From the NCBI RefSeq assembly GCF_900112025.1, contig NZ_FOKL01000007.1, positions 248,001 through 312,000 of the forward strand: a stretch of 64,000 nucleotides of DNA, in the 5' to 3' direction. The DNA comes from Janthinobacterium sp. 344. Its GTDB lineage: Bacteria; Pseudomonadota; Gammaproteobacteria; Burkholderiales; Burkholderiaceae_D. Below are positions 7,822 through 17,016 of this stretch, in pieces. The notes under the pieces were generated by a model that was not told where the DNA came from, made no database searches, and worked only from the letters and a program-made list of their open reading frames with translations. The translations under genes and the position numbers were made by a program. Numbering within the stretch: position 1 is the stretch's first letter; every line of letters starts with the position of its first letter.

Positions 7822-9387
7822 TTAGCTGCGCACCTTGCAGGCGGGCAGCGATTCAATGTCCGCCGTGGCGCCGGCCGGATGGCGTAAAAAGGCCAGGATC
7901 AGCAGGGCCGATGCGCTGGTGATGCTTGCCAGCACATACAGCAAGTGGCGGAAGGCCGTGCCATATGCCTGCGCCAGTTCGGCGATGGCGGCCTGCGGCA
8001 ACAGCGTGCCCGCATGGCGCAGTTCGCCCAGCGCCAGGAAGGGCGCGGCCAGCGCCGCCTGGTCCGGCGCAAGGCCTGTCACCTTGCCGAGCGCCGCCAG
8101 CGTCAGGGTGCCCAGCAAGGCGCTGACGATGGCCAGCGCCAGGCCTTCGCCCGCCACGCGTGTCGTATTGAAGATGCCGGCCGCCATGCCGGCCCGCTCG
8201 ACGGGGACGACGCTGATGGCCAGGCCATCCATCAAGCCCCACGGCAGGCTGATGCCGCAGCCGATCAGCAACAGCGGCCCCAGCAAGGTGGCGGGCGGCT
8301 GGCCCGGCGCGCACGTGGACAGCCACAGCAAGCCGCCCGCCGCCAGCAGCAGGCCGCTGGCGCAGATGTGCGCGGCGGCGATGCGCTGCGCCGCCCATCC
8401 CGCCAGCATGGGCAGCACCAGCATGGGCGCGGACAGGGCGATCATCATGCGTCCCGCGTCAAAGGCGCTGTAGCCTTCGATGCCGATGAATCTGGCCGGC
8501 AGCAGCACCAGCAGCACGACAAAAGAAAACGCGGGTGCGGCGGCCAGCAACTGCACGCCGGCAAAAGCGGGCAGGCGGAACAGGGATAAATCCAGCATGG
8601 GCCGCGCGGCGCGCCGCTCCACCCCGATGAAGATGGCCAGCAGCAGTGCCGCGCCACCGAGCAGGGCCAGGCTGTGCGTGCTGCTCCAGCCAGTGTCGGG
8701 TGCCTGCAGCAAGCCATAGGTAAACAGGGCGAGCGCGCCGGTAAACGTCAGCGCGCCGGGCCAGTCCACGCCTTGCGCCTGCGGGTCGCGCGACTCGCGC
8801 ATGGCGCGCGCGGCGGTCAGCAGGGCGGCCAGTCCCGCGCCGGCCGCCACGAGAAAGATGGCGCGCCAGCCCGTGCGGGCGATGAGCGCGCCCGCGAGGA
8901 AGGGGCCGAACGCCAGGCCCACGCCAAAGGCCGTGCCGATCAGGCTGAAGGCGCGCGCGCGGGCCGCGCCATCGAATTCCTGCGCCAGCGCCGCCAGTCC
9001 GCCGGACAAGGCCATGGCGCAGCCCAGTCCCTGCACGGCGCGCAGCACGTCGAGCAGGGCAATGGACGGCGCCGCCGCCAGGGCCAGCGCGGCGGCGGAA
9101 AACACGCTCAAGCCCAGTAAAAAGACGCGCTTGCGGCCATAGCGATCGGCCAGCGCGCCGGCCACCATCAGGCAGCCGCCAAAGCTGAGCATGAAGGCAT
9201 TCGTGATCCACGCCAGCGCCAGCGGGCTGCCGCGCAGGTCGGCGGCGATGGCGGGAATGGCGATGGCCGGTCCCGTGAAACTGAGCGGCATGCACAGGGC
9301 GGCCAGGCAGACGGCGGCCAGGACCAGGGCGCGCCGCGCCGGGGCGCCAGCCTGTCCCTGGCCGTGTGCGGGGAGATGCGTATTCAT
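7822..9387 (-). CDS. MFS drug-efflux transporter (DHA2-like)
   Basis: Inner-membrane proton-driven exporter. The 521-residue protein is hydrophobic throughout with about 14 predicted membrane segments, as in the 14-helix DHA2 branch of the major facilitator superfamily. A motif-A-like loop ADRYGRKRVFLLGLSVF lies between the second and third helices, and ALSGGLAALAQEF follows helix 4. I chose the ATG at 9387 because the conserved first helix begins about 20 residues later and the upstream extension lacks hydrophobic character. The divergent LysR gene across a 106-nt promoter gap suggests the exporter is induced by that regulator, a frequent arrangement for efflux pumps. The exported compound is unknown. 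Confidence 0.85.
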   Translation of the reverse strand: MNTHLPAHGQGQAGAPARRALVLAAVCLAALCMPLSFTGPAIAIPAIAADLRGSPLALAWITNAFMLSFGGCLMVAGALADRYGRKRVFLLGLSVFSAAALALAAAPSIALLDVLRAVQGLGCAMALSGGLAALAQEFDGAARARAFSLIGTAFGVGLAFGPFLAGALIARTGWRAIFLVAAGAGLAALLTAARAMRESRDPQAQGVDWPGALTFTGALALFTYGLLQAPDTGWSSTHSLALLGGAALLLAIFIGVERRAARPMLDLSLFRLPAFAGVQLLAAAPAFSFVVLLVLLPARFIGIEGYSAFDAGRMMIALSAPMLVLPMLAGWAAQRIAAAHICASGLLLAAGGLLWLSTCAPGQPPATLLGPLLLIGCGISLPWGLMDGLAISVVPVERAGMAAGIFNTTRVAGEGLALAIVSALLGTLTLAALGKVTGLAPDQAALAAPFLALGELRHAGTLLPQAAIAELAQAYGTAFRHLLYVLASITSASALLILAFLRHPAGATADIESLPACKVRS

Positions 9388-9455
9388 GGGAATGACTCCA
9401 GAAAGAGGGGAGTCGATGATAATATGGACGCAATGCGTGAAAAAGTGGCTGAAAA

Positions 9456-9470
9456 TCCGCTCATAGCGGA
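9456..9470. promoter_or_regulatory. Candidate LysR operator between exporter and regulator
   Basis: TCCGCT-CAT-AGCGGA is a perfect 15-bp interrupted palindrome with terminal T and A, in the divergent promoter gap between the MFS gene and the LysR gene. LysR-type proteins usually bind such partially palindromic sites near their own promoter. Confidence 0.55.
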
Positions 9471-9493
9471 CATTAATTCCTGAATAGGCTGGC

Positions 9494-10426
9494 ATGGATA
9501 ATTTGAATGGCATCGCCGCCTTCGTGCGCGCGGCGGAAACGCGCAGTTATGTGGCGGCCGGGCGCCTGCTCGGCGTGTCGGCCTCGGCTGTCGGCAAGAG
9601 CGTGGCGCGGCTGGAGGAAAAGCTGGGCGTGCGCCTGCTTAACCGCAGCACGCGGCGCATCAGCCTGAGCAACGAGGGCGCGCTGTTTTACGAGCGCTGC
9701 CAGCGCATCCTGGCCGACCTCGGCGATGCGGAGGCGGAACTGTCGCACCTGGCCGAGGCGCCGCGCGGCAAGCTCAAGGTCAGCCTGCCCGTGATCGGCT
9801 ACCGCATCATCCTGCCGCTGCTGGCCGATTTTACGCGCCAGTATCCCGAGATCGAGCTCGATCTCGATTTCAATGACCGCCTCGTCGACGTGGTGGCCGA
9901 AGGCATGGACGTGGCCGTGCGCAGCGGCACGCTCACCGATTCGCGGCTGATGGCGCGCGAACTGGGGCCGTTCGCCTTTGCCATCGTCGGCGCACCCGCC
10001 TACTTCGCCCGCCACGGCGTGCCCGCCACGCCGCGCGCGCTGGAGCAGCACGCCTGCGTGCGCTATAAATTTCCCACCACGGGCAAGCCGCAGGAATGGG
10101 CCGTGCAGCATGCCGACGGCGACGGCGACAGCGGCGGCGACTTGCGCCTGCCGACCGCCTTGACCTGCAACAACATCGAAGCCTTGATCGGCGCCGCCAC
10201 GCAGGGCGTGGGCCTGGCTTATCTGCCGGACTTTATCGTGCGCGAAGCCATCGCGCGTGGCGAACTGCAAGCCGTACTGGGCGACTACCTGCACACTGCC
10301 AGCAAGTTCTGGGTACTGTGGCCATCGAGCCGCCACCTGTCGCCGAAAATCCGCGTCTTTGTTGACTACTTGTGTACCCATCTGCATTTTTCCGCGCCAC
10401 TTCCCCCGCCGCCGTCCTCGCCTTGA
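9494..10426 (+). CDS. LysR-family transcriptional regulator
   Basis: DNA-binding regulator of 310 residues. The N-terminal winged helix-turn-helix spans residues 1-60 (MDNLNGIAAFVRAAETRSYV, then GVSASAVGKSVARLEEKLGV and LLNRSTRRISLSNEG), followed by a two-lobed effector-binding domain. The sequence is closest in style to the AaeR/DmlR-like group, which often controls an adjacent MFS pump. It is divergent from the exporter at 7822-9387. The C-terminus ends in a proline run (PLPPPPSSP), which is not conserved in the family. The inducer is not predictable. Confidence 0.88.
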   Translation: MDNLNGIAAFVRAAETRSYVAAGRLLGVSASAVGKSVARLEEKLGVRLLNRSTRRISLSNEGALFYERCQRILADLGDAEAELSHLAEAPRGKLKVSLPVIGYRIILPLLADFTRQYPEIELDLDFNDRLVDVVAEGMDVAVRSGTLTDSRLMARELGPFAFAIVGAPAYFARHGVPATPRALEQHACVRYKFPTTGKPQEWAVQHADGDGDSGGDLRLPTALTCNNIEALIGAATQGVGLAYLPDFIVREAIARGELQAVLGDYLHTASKFWVLWPSSRHLSPKIRVFVDYLCTHLHFSAPLPPPPSSP

Positions 10427-10739
10427 CTGGTCTGGCCGCCGCCATGGCGGCCACTTGAGGATTATTCCTACCCCGAAACAGATTTTTCCTAACATTGCAG
10501 AATTTTTATTTGCTGCGCCGCACCACGCTACGCCGCTCACCGTCAGCTTATGGCCTTGCTGAATATCCGTTATGCGTTATCTAAATTGCCATGTGGAATT
10601 TATTTATGTTAATTTCATATCTGTTTCTGCAACATTGTTATCGTTGGACGGTTGCGGGAACATGGGCATGATTAAGCGTCATAAGCGCGTAGTAACCAAC
10701 AATTAGGGGCGCAAGCCCTGTTTCATTCAGGGAGTGTGC
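10427..10739. other. Gene-free stretch before the patatin-like gene
   Basis: This 313-nt gap starts with a GC-rich stem-loop (TGGCCGCC / GGCGGCCA, 10433-10453) just after the LysR stop codon, without a T-run. An AT-rich stretch of roughly 200 nt follows and probably holds the promoter of the patatin-like gene. I see no convincing -35/-10 pair and no open reading frame worth calling. Confidence 0.5.
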
Positions 10740-11861
10740 ATGAAAACAGTCACCACGACGCCGCCGAAGCCGGCGCCAGCAGCAACGGTCAAACCTGCCC
10801 GCAAGACGGGCTTGCTGCTCGGTGGCGGCGCACCAAATTCCACCTTGATCGCGGGCGCGCTGGCGGCGTTCCTCGACGAAGGCATCGAGTTCGACGTCAT
10901 TTCCGCGTCCGGCGCCGGTGTCCTGATGGGCCTGCTGTACACCTCGCCGCACGATGCGACGCCGCGCCAGGCCTTGCAGAGCTGGGCCGACACGGGCGTG
11001 GCCGACAGCATCTACAAGATGATCCCGATCAATTACAAGGTGTTCCAGAAGCCGGGCATGCATGCCAGCACCTTCCGCGATGCCTTCCAGCCACCGGCCA
11101 ACAATCCTTTTTTTCAGGCCTTCCAGCAAACGTTTGCGGGCGTGCCCACGGCCTGGTCGGACTGGGGCAAGCTGATGCTGTCGTCGCTGTCGCCGTCGGA
11201 CCTGTCGGCGAAAAGCCTGGGCCTGTGTGCGCACCTGCCGTTCCTGGAAAAGGCCGTGGACTTTTCCGGCGTGGCCCGCATGCGTCCCGATTTCTACATC
11301 AATGCCTACAACCTCAGCGAGCACCGCATGCAAATCTGGGGCAAGCACGAGATCGCGCCCATCCATGTGCGCGCGGCCCTCTCGTTTCCTTTCCTGTATG
11401 CGCCCACGACCATCGCCGGCGACGACTACATCGAAGGCGCGGCGCTCGACACGCTGAACTTCGATCCCTTCATCGAAGGCAAGGGTGAACATGCTGACGC
11501 CGACACCCTGGTCATCCTCGACATCCTCGGCGACGAGCGATTGCTGCGCAAGCCGCGCAACCTGTACGACGCGTGGGTGCGCTCCATCATCACGCCGCTG
11601 GTGAAAATTTCCAAGAGCGAGCTGCGCCTGTTCGAACTCGAGCACAACACGGATGCGCGCACGGGCCAGCCCAAGCGGCGCCTGCTGAAGCTCGACCTGA
11701 TGGGCGGTATTCCCGAGCAGCACTGGCCCGACACCCTGGACTGGTCCAGTTCGAACATGCAGCTGCTGTTCGACGTGGGCCACAAGGCGGGCCTGGCGTT
11801 CTGCCGCCAGCACGGCGACTTGCTGCGCCGCACGCCCGAGGCCGCGCCGCTGGCGGCCTAG
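10740..11861 (+). CDS. Patatin-like protein lacking the canonical Ser-Asp dyad
   Basis: The 373-residue protein has the patatin fold layout: GLLLGGGAPNSTLIAGAL (residues 24-41) in place of the glycine-rich oxyanion loop, FDVISASGAGVLMG (51-64) where the nucleophile elbow GxSxG should be, and YIEGAALD around residue 232 where the catalytic Asp-Gly-Gly/Ala should be. Aligned by eye with RssA-type patatins, the nucleophile serine falls on Gly58 and the aspartate on Glu232; the conserved arginine of the GGGxRG loop is also absent. Patatins normally hydrolyse acyl lipids; this one may be inactive or work differently. I start at the ATG at 10740, which has a CAGGGAG ribosome site 5 nt upstream. There is no signal peptide. 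It stands alone, 101 nt ahead of a chemoreceptor gene. Confidence 0.75.
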   Translation: MKTVTTTPPKPAPAATVKPARKTGLLLGGGAPNSTLIAGALAAFLDEGIEFDVISASGAGVLMGLLYTSPHDATPRQALQSWADTGVADSIYKMIPINYKVFQKPGMHASTFRDAFQPPANNPFFQAFQQTFAGVPTAWSDWGKLMLSSLSPSDLSAKSLGLCAHLPFLEKAVDFSGVARMRPDFYINAYNLSEHRMQIWGKHEIAPIHVRAALSFPFLYAPTTIAGDDYIEGAALDTLNFDPFIEGKGEHADADTLVILDILGDERLLRKPRNLYDAWVRSIITPLVKISKSELRLFELEHNTDARTGQPKRRLLKLDLMGGIPEQHWPDTLDWSSSNMQLLFDVGHKAGLAFCRQHGDLLRRTPEAAPLAA

Positions 11862-11962
11862 CACGCGCCGGGCCGCCGTCCCGCCCCCGATCCCCGGCCA
11901 CCCGATCGGCAGCTCCTTATCCTGCCTGGCCTTGCCAAGCCTCTTTTTTACTGTGAAACACC

Positions 11963-13609
11963 ATGAATATCACCAAGCAATTAATTCTGACCCTCACCAT
12001 CGCCTTGCTGGCGCTGCTACTGCTGGGCGCCGGCGGTGCCATCCAGCTGCAGCGCGCCCAGGAGCGCTTTGACACCGTGCAAAACCGCATCATTCCCAGC
12101 ATCCAGGGCTTGAATGCGGCCAAGGGTTTCCTGGCCGACTCGCGCCTGGCCGGCTACCGCCTGTCCGTGTTTTCCAACCTGGCCGACAAGACGGCGCTGG
12201 ACAAGGCCGTGGCCGACGCGAATACCAATTTTGACAAGGTCATCGCCACCTACCGCGCCGAGCGCCTGTACGATGCCACGGACAGCAAGATGCTCGACGC
12301 CGACCAGGCCGCCATGGAAGCCTACCGCCGCGCGCTGGTGCCATTCTTTGCCGCCGCCTACGCGGGCGACATGGATGGCGTGCGCGCCACCTTGCTGGCC
12401 GGCACGCCGCTGGCCATCACGGCCGCCGCCGCCAAGAAAAGCATGGACGACCACATCGCCTACAACAACAAGCTGGTCGACGATGTGAAGGCCGAGAGCC
12501 TGGCCGCCTACGACACGGCCTTCAACACCATGCTGGCCGTGCTGGGCGTGGCCGTGCTGCTGACGGGCGCGCTGGCCTGGCATATCTACCGCACCATCAG
12601 CGGCGGCCTGGGCAATATCGAGCATACCTTGGAGCGCGTCAGCGCCTCGCTGGACCTGTCCGCCGCCATGCCCGTCGAGCGCATGGACGAAGTGGGCCGC
12701 ACGGCCACGGCCTTCAACAAATTCCTGGAGCGCATCGTCGACGTCATCGCCACCGTGCGCACCTCGGCCGATACGGTCAGCGTGGCGGCCGCGCAGATTT
12801 CCGCCGGCAACGCGGATTTGTCCGTGCGCACGGAGCAGCAGGCGTCGTCGCTGGAAGAAACGGCCTCCAGCCTGGAAGAGCTGACTTCGGCCGTGCGCCA
12901 GAATACGGACAATGCGCGCCAGGCGAACTCGCTGGCCGTGTCCGCCTCGGATGTGGCCCGCAAGGGCGGCGCCGTGGTGGCGCAAGTGGTGGGCACGATG
13001 GGTTCCATCAATGAATCGGCGAAGAAGATCGCCGACATTATCGGCGTGATCGACGGCATTGCCTTCCAGACCAACATTCTGGCGCTGAATGCGGCCGTGG
13101 AAGCGGCGCGCGCAGGCGAGCAGGGCCGTGGCTTCGCCGTGGTGGCCACGGAAGTGCGCAACCTGGCGCAGCGCTCGGCCGCGGCCGCCAAGGAAATCAA
13201 GGGGCTGATCGAGGATTCCGTCGACAAGGTCAACACGGGCAGCATGCTGGTCGACCAGGCGGGCGCGACGATGGAAGAAATCGTCGCCAGCATCTTGCGC
13301 GTGACGGACATCATGGGCGACATCGCCAACGCCAGCCACGAGCAGAGCGCCGGCATCGAGCAAGTCAACCAGGCGATTTCCCAGATGGACCAGGTGACCC
13401 AGCAAAACGCGGCCCTGGTGGAAGAGGCGGCCGCCGCGGCGTCGTCGCTGCAAGACCGCGCCGTGGAACTGGTCGACGTGGTGGCCGTGTTCCGCCTGCG
13501 TGGCGACGCCCAGGGGAAAGCGCTGGCAGTGGCGGGCGGCTTGCCGGCCCCGGCGGCGGCAACGGCCAGTCGGCGCCTGGCACTGTCCGGCCGCAGCGCC
13601 CGCGCGTAA
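11963..13609 (+). CDS. Methyl-accepting chemotaxis protein
   Basis: Membrane chemoreceptor of 548 residues. It has an N-terminal transmembrane helix (about 8-30), a periplasmic four-helix-bundle ligand domain (about 35-190), a second transmembrane helix (about 190-212), a HAMP linker and a long cytoplasmic signalling coiled coil. The hairpin tip carries the near-invariant [20 protein letters not shown] followed by GRGFAVVA, which binds CheA/CheW. The glutamate/glutamine-rich methylation helices ([17 protein letters not shown]) are present. No C-terminal CheR-tethering pentapeptide is visible. Which ligand it senses is unknown. A strong terminator follows, so it is probably transcribed alone. 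Confidence 0.93.
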   Translation: MNITKQLILTLTIALLALLLLGAGGAIQLQRAQERFDTVQNRIIPSIQGLNAAKGFLADSRLAGYRLSVFSNLADKTALDKAVADANTNFDKVIATYRAERLYDATDSKMLDADQAAMEAYRRALVPFFAAAYAGDMDGVRATLLAGTPLAITAAAAKKSMDDHIAYNNKLVDDVKAESLAAYDTAFNTMLAVLGVAVLLTGALAWHIYRTISGGLGNIEHTLERVSASLDLSAAMPVERMDEVGRTATAFNKFLERIVDVIATVRTSADTVSVAAAQISAGNADLSVRTEQQASSLEETASSLEELTSAVRQNTDNARQANSLAVSASDVARKGGAVVAQVVGTMGSINESAKKIADIIGVIDGIAFQTNILALNAAVEAARAGEQGRGFAVVATEVRNLAQRSAAAAKEIKGLIEDSVDKVNTGSMLVDQAGATMEEIVASILRVTDIMGDIANASHEQSAGIEQVNQAISQMDQVTQQNAALVEEAAAAASSLQDRAVELVDVVAVFRLRGDAQGKALAVAGGLPAPAAATASRRLALSGRSARA

Positions 13610-13615
13610 ACATGG

Positions 13616-13645
13616 AAAAAACCCCGGCATGCCGGGGTTTTTTTT
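13616..13645. terminator. Bidirectional rho-independent terminator
   Basis: The perfect palindrome CCCCGGCATGCCGGGG (13622-13637) has six A before it and eight T after it. It can therefore terminate the chemoreceptor transcript on the plus strand and the uridine kinase transcript on the minus strand. Confidence 0.92.
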
Positions 13646-13733
13646 GGGGCTGTATTACGGTCAAATGGGAAAAGCCTGCGCCCGGCGCCCGGTAGCGGGC
13701 GAGCGGGCCTTCAGCGGGCATCCGGAGGGAAAA

Positions 13734-14375
13734 TCAGGGCTGTTGCAAGCGGCCGATCACGCTGGCCACCTTGGCGGTAATCATGTCGACCGCGGGGCCA
13801 TTGGCGCCGTGCGGCAGAATGACGTCGGCATTGCGCTTGGTCGGTTCGATGAATTGCTTGTGCATCGGGCGCACAGTTTCCAGGTACTGCTCGATGACGC
13901 TTTCCACCGAGCGTCCCCGTTCGGTAATATCGCGCTGCATGCGGCGGATGAAGCGCACGTCCGAGGCCGTGTCGACAAAGATCTTCAGCGACATCATGTT
14001 GCGCAAGTCCTCGTCATACAGGGCAAACAGGCCCTCGATCACGATGACGGGGGCGGGCTTGACGGCGATGGTCTTGTCGGAGCGGTTGTGCAGCGTGAAG
14101 TCGTACACGGGCATCTCGATCGCTTCGCCGTTGCGCAAGGCCTGGACGTGCTGTACCAGCAAGGACCACTCGAACGCCTGTGGATGGTCGTAATTCTGCT
14201 GGCGGCGCACTTCCGGGGAAAGATGGGTCTGGTCGCGGTAGTAGTCGTCCTGCATCACGACAGAGACCATGTCGGCGCCAAACGACGCGAGCACTTGCTG
14301 GGATACGGTGGACTTGCCGCTGCCGCTGCCGCCAGCGACACCAATGACAAATGGTTGGAAAGGAATATTATGCAT
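13734..14375 (-). CDS. udk: Uridine kinase
   Basis: Phosphorylates uridine and cytidine with ATP or GTP in pyrimidine salvage. The 213-residue protein has the P-loop GVAGGSGSGKST (residues 12-23), the Udk signature VMQDDYYRDQTHL, YDHPQAFEWSLL, PVYDFTLHNRS and VIVIEGLFALYDEDLR, all in the expected order; length is normal. I chose the ATG at 14375, which starts the conserved domain, rather than the upstream extension that reads through low-complexity codons. It converges with the chemoreceptor gene at a shared terminator. The DUF2059 gene upstream on the same strand is 166 nt away and is probably a separate unit. Confidence 0.95.
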   Translation of the reverse strand: MHNIPFQPFVIGVAGGSGSGKSTVSQQVLASFGADMVSVVMQDDYYRDQTHLSPEVRRQQNYDHPQAFEWSLLVQHVQALRNGEAIEMPVYDFTLHNRSDKTIAVKPAPVIVIEGLFALYDEDLRNMMSLKIFVDTASDVRFIRRMQRDITERGRSVESVIEQYLETVRPMHKQFIEPTKRNADVILPHGANGPAVDMITAKVASVIGRLQQP

Positions 14376-14541
14376 GCCGAATGATACCGGAAACGGGCCC
14401 GGACCGACAGGGGGCGGCTGATCCGCACTGCGCATCGGGCAGTCCGCCGACGCCTGCCTGGCGCGCTTGCCTGGCCATCCACCGTCGTCTGCGGCTGCCG
14501 CGCCTGGCAAGACGCGGCATGCCGTTTCCTGGACCGCCAGC

Positions 14542-15081
14542 TTAGCGCTTTTCCTTGTTGATCTGCTGCAGCAGCTTGAACGCTTCGTGTTCGATCGCCG
14601 GTTCGGCTTCCGCCAGTTCCTTGCTGGCCTGGACATAGGCGGCGCGCTTGCGCTCTTTCTTTTCTTCTGGCGCAACGGCCGCCGTCATGCCCGGCATGAT
14701 GAGCTGGGCGCCGGAGTTGTACTTCTTGTGGATGACTTGCTTGCCGTACGGGGTGGCATAAAAGCGGCTCATCTCGATGGCGGTCTCGGCGGAAATGGCG
14801 CGCGTCAGCGCCGGCGCCATGCGCTGGTAAATCTCTGCCGGCGGAACGTTGGCGAGCTTGGCGAGCACCGCCTGCTTCTGGGCTTCGCTGGCGTAGCGGC
14901 TGCGTGCGGCGACGCCATTGATGACTTTTTCAATCTGCATCGCGCCCAGCAGATCCTGCACGGCTTTCAGGTGGGCCGGGTTGGCGGCCGCAGACTGTGC
15001 CACGGGCGCCGTGGTGGCGGCAAATGCGGGTGCGGCGATGGCCACGGACAGGCCCAGTACGGCGTGGACTACAAATTTCAT
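14542..15081 (-). CDS. DUF2059-domain exported protein
   Basis: Small periplasmic protein of 179 residues with a clear signal peptide (MKFVVHAVLGLSVAIAAPAF, cleavage after AFA). The C-terminal half contains the DUF2059 pattern ISAETAIEMSRFYATPYGKQ, in which a helix precedes a Phe-Tyr and a Gly-Lys. The function of this family is unknown. The ATG at 15081 is chosen because it begins the signal peptide. The last 60 residues are strongly charged and probably helical (KKERKRAAYVQASKELAEAE). There is no functional link to udk beyond shared orientation. Confidence 0.8.
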   Translation of the reverse strand: MKFVVHAVLGLSVAIAAPAFAATTAPVAQSAAANPAHLKAVQDLLGAMQIEKVINGVAARSRYASEAQKQAVLAKLANVPPAEIYQRMAPALTRAISAETAIEMSRFYATPYGKQVIHKKYNSGAQLIMPGMTAAVAPEEKKERKRAAYVQASKELAEAEPAIEHEAFKLLQQINKEKR

Positions 15082-15449
15082 GCGTTTCCTTTGAATGAGA
15101 ATATCAAACATCAATGTCATGGCGCGCCGCGTCGGCATCAGCCAGGCAAGCGCTGGCTGCCGTTAGCCATTGTCGAATTGTAATTCAATCACGCTGCCGT
15201 CGCTCCAGGCCTTGTTCCGCAACGGTGGCGTGGACGACTGCCCCTTGAATGGCACGCCTGCCGTTTTTTCGTCAAGGCTGATCGTTGCGCTGGCGATACG
15301 CCGCGCGCAAGGCAGGGTTTCCTTTTAGTCACTGCTTATTTGGATAAAATGACAAGAAAGAAATAGGCATGTTATATTGTGAAACTTTCCTTTCGGCAAC
15401 TAAAGCTGTACTTGCGTTGCATAATAAACCACTTCAACTTTCACCGCCA
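15082..15449. other. Gene-free stretch with a promoter for the zinc-ribbon gene
   Basis: This stretch separates the DUF2059 gene from the zinc-ribbon gene. On the plus strand a -35-like ATGACA (15349-15354), a 17-nt spacer and a -10-like TTATAT (15372-15377) would start transcription near 15384. That is after the ATG at 15369, so it favours the ATG at 15450 as the real start. Nothing else is evident. Confidence 0.45.
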
Positions 15450-15752
15450 ATGACTTGTCCAGTATGTAATGCCCAAAATTCCGCCATGAGCGCGCGTTGC
15501 CTTGAATGCGGTACGATATTGATTCAGGAGGCCGTTGCGCGCCCGGAAAAGCTGCAAGAAACGGTGGATAATCTGGACCGGCGCATGAATGCGGGTTACG
15601 GTGGGCTGGCAGGCTTCGTGGTCGGTATCGGCAGCTGGATGGTGCTTTCTCGGGACGAAAGCGAAGCCAAGGTCTGGATACTGATTTGTATCGTGGCAGG
15701 CGCCAGCCTGGGCCGGTTTGTTGCGTGGCGCCGGCGCAATTCGCTGGAGTAA
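15450..15752 (+). CDS. Small zinc-ribbon membrane protein, unknown function
   Basis: A 100-residue protein beginning MTCPVCNAQNSAMSARCLEC, a four-cysteine zinc ribbon (CxxC...CxxC). About 40 charged residues follow, then two hydrophobic segments (YGGLAGFVVGIGSWMVL and VWILICIVAGASLGRFVAW) and a basic tail RRRNSLE. The layout suggests a membrane-anchored protein with a cytoplasmic zinc knuckle. An in-frame ATG at 15369 has an AG-rich stretch before it and would add 27 residues; I prefer 15450 because the candidate promoter lies over the upstream start and such zinc-ribbon proteins usually begin with the first CxxC. I do not recognise a named family. Confidence 0.65.
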   Translation: MTCPVCNAQNSAMSARCLECGTILIQEAVARPEKLQETVDNLDRRMNAGYGGLAGFVVGIGSWMVLSRDESEAKVWILICIVAGASLGRFVAWRRRNSLE

Positions 15753-16065
15753 GCCGCCGCTGGCATGCCGGTGTCATTGCGCGTCGTTGACACGGTGTCT
15801 CGCTGCCCGGCGGCGCAAATGCCTGGCGGCGGGCGAAACGGCCTGCGGGTGGCTTGCTGTCCGCTGCATATGGTCTTCCTCCGATGTGGATCGACGCCAG
15901 CGCTTGAGCTGTATATTAACCGTCCGTGGTCAATGCTTTGTCAACTTGGGCGCCAAATTAACGTGCCGATCCCGCCATGATGGAATACAATTCTTGCGTG
16001 GCAGCCAGCTTGCCTGGCAAGGCCGGGCACGGCGTCACGCCTTGACCTCGGAAAGACGTTTGCTT
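15753..16065. other. Gene-free stretch before the creatininase-family gene
   Basis: No gene is supported in this 313-nt gap. It has a small perfect inverted repeat GACAC-G-GTGTC (15789-15799) and AT-richer patches around 15905-15965 that may hold the promoter of the next gene. I cannot assign boxes with confidence. Confidence 0.4.
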
Positions 16066-16959
16066 ATGACTCTGCAGTTCCTCCCGCCGGATGTGTCTCT
16101 TGCGCCCCGCGCGCCGTCTGTTCCGTCCAAGCCGTTCGGCTCCCTGTTGGCCCTGACCCTGTTTTGCCTGATGCCTGCGGCGCCAGCCCTGGCGGCTGCG
16201 TCCGCCAGCAACAGCGTCATGCTGGAAGAGCTGACGAGCACAGAATTGCGCAGCCGGATCGAGCATGGCGCCACCACCGTGCTGATACCGATCGGCGGCG
16301 TGGAGCAGAGCGGGCCGTATATCGCGCTGGGCAAGCACAATGTGCGCGCCGGCATCCTGGCGCGGCAGATCGCGCAAACCCTGGGCAATGCCATCGTCGC
16401 GCCCGTCGTCTCGTATGTGCCTGAAGGCAGTATTTCTCCGCCTGCCGGCCACATGCGCTACGCGGGCACGATCTCGATTCCGCCGGCCGCCTTCGAAGCC
16501 GTGCTGGAAGGGACGGCGGCCAGCCTGCGCCAGCATGGTTTCCGCGACATCATTTTTCTCGGCGACCATGGCGGCTACCAAAAGAACGAGCAGAACGTGG
16601 CAAACAAGCTCAACCGAACCTGGGGCAAAGGGCCCGCCGGCAAGGAGGCGCGCGCCTACGCCTTGCTCGATTACTATGACATCACGCAATCGGCTTACAT
16701 TGCCGAACTGCAGAAGCGCGGCTACAGCAGCGCCGAGATCGGCCTGCACGCCGGCTTGGCGGACGCGGCGCTGATGCTGGCGACCGACCCGTCCCTGGTG
16801 CGCAGCGAGGCCATGGCGCATGGCGCGAAACCGGGCGTGGCCGATGGCGTGCGCGGCGACGCCACGCGGGCCACCAAGGAACTGGGCCAGATCGGCATCA
16901 AGCTGCAGGTCGATACGTCGGTGGCTGCCATCAAGAAACTGCTGCAGCGTAATCAATAA
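16066..16959 (+). CDS. Creatininase-family exported protein
   Basis: A 297-residue protein of the creatininase fold with a long N-terminal region and a Sec-type signal (GSLLALTLFCLMPAAPALAA), so it probably acts in the periplasm. The family core is clear: PIGGVEQSGPYIALGKHN near residue 85 and FLGDHGGYQ near 170. Compared with canonical creatininases (EQHGPHLPLxTD), the metal-ligand histidine after Glu is a serine and the aspartate position carries Lys-His, so the metal site is altered; other family members also read GKHN here. The substrate is unknown; the fold usually cleaves cyclic amides. The ATG at 16066 is chosen by a purine-rich upstream stretch and the signal peptide. The beta-propeller gene follows after 57 nt and the two may be one operon. 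Confidence 0.75.
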   Translation: MTLQFLPPDVSLAPRAPSVPSKPFGSLLALTLFCLMPAAPALAAASASNSVMLEELTSTELRSRIEHGATTVLIPIGGVEQSGPYIALGKHNVRAGILARQIAQTLGNAIVAPVVSYVPEGSISPPAGHMRYAGTISIPPAAFEAVLEGTAASLRQHGFRDIIFLGDHGGYQKNEQNVANKLNRTWGKGPAGKEARAYALLDYYDITQSAYIAELQKRGYSSAEIGLHAGLADAALMLATDPSLVRSEAMAHGAKPGVADGVRGDATRATKELGQIGIKLQVDTSVAAIKKLLQRNQ

Positions 16960-17016
16960 TCTTCCGCTGGAAGTGCGTAACTTCCGGCATTTGCAACGAA
17001 ACGACGCGAAAATCAC

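Noticed and set aside
12017..13630. A 537-codon open frame antisense to the chemoreceptor
   Set aside because: Composition is that of a shadow frame; the chemoreceptor on the plus strand has full domain support and a terminator.
15369..15449. N-terminal 27-residue extension of the zinc-ribbon protein
   Set aside because: It has a weak purine-rich stretch ahead of its ATG, but a good promoter overlaps it and the DNA there is AT-rich and non-coding in style. I kept the start at the first CxxC.
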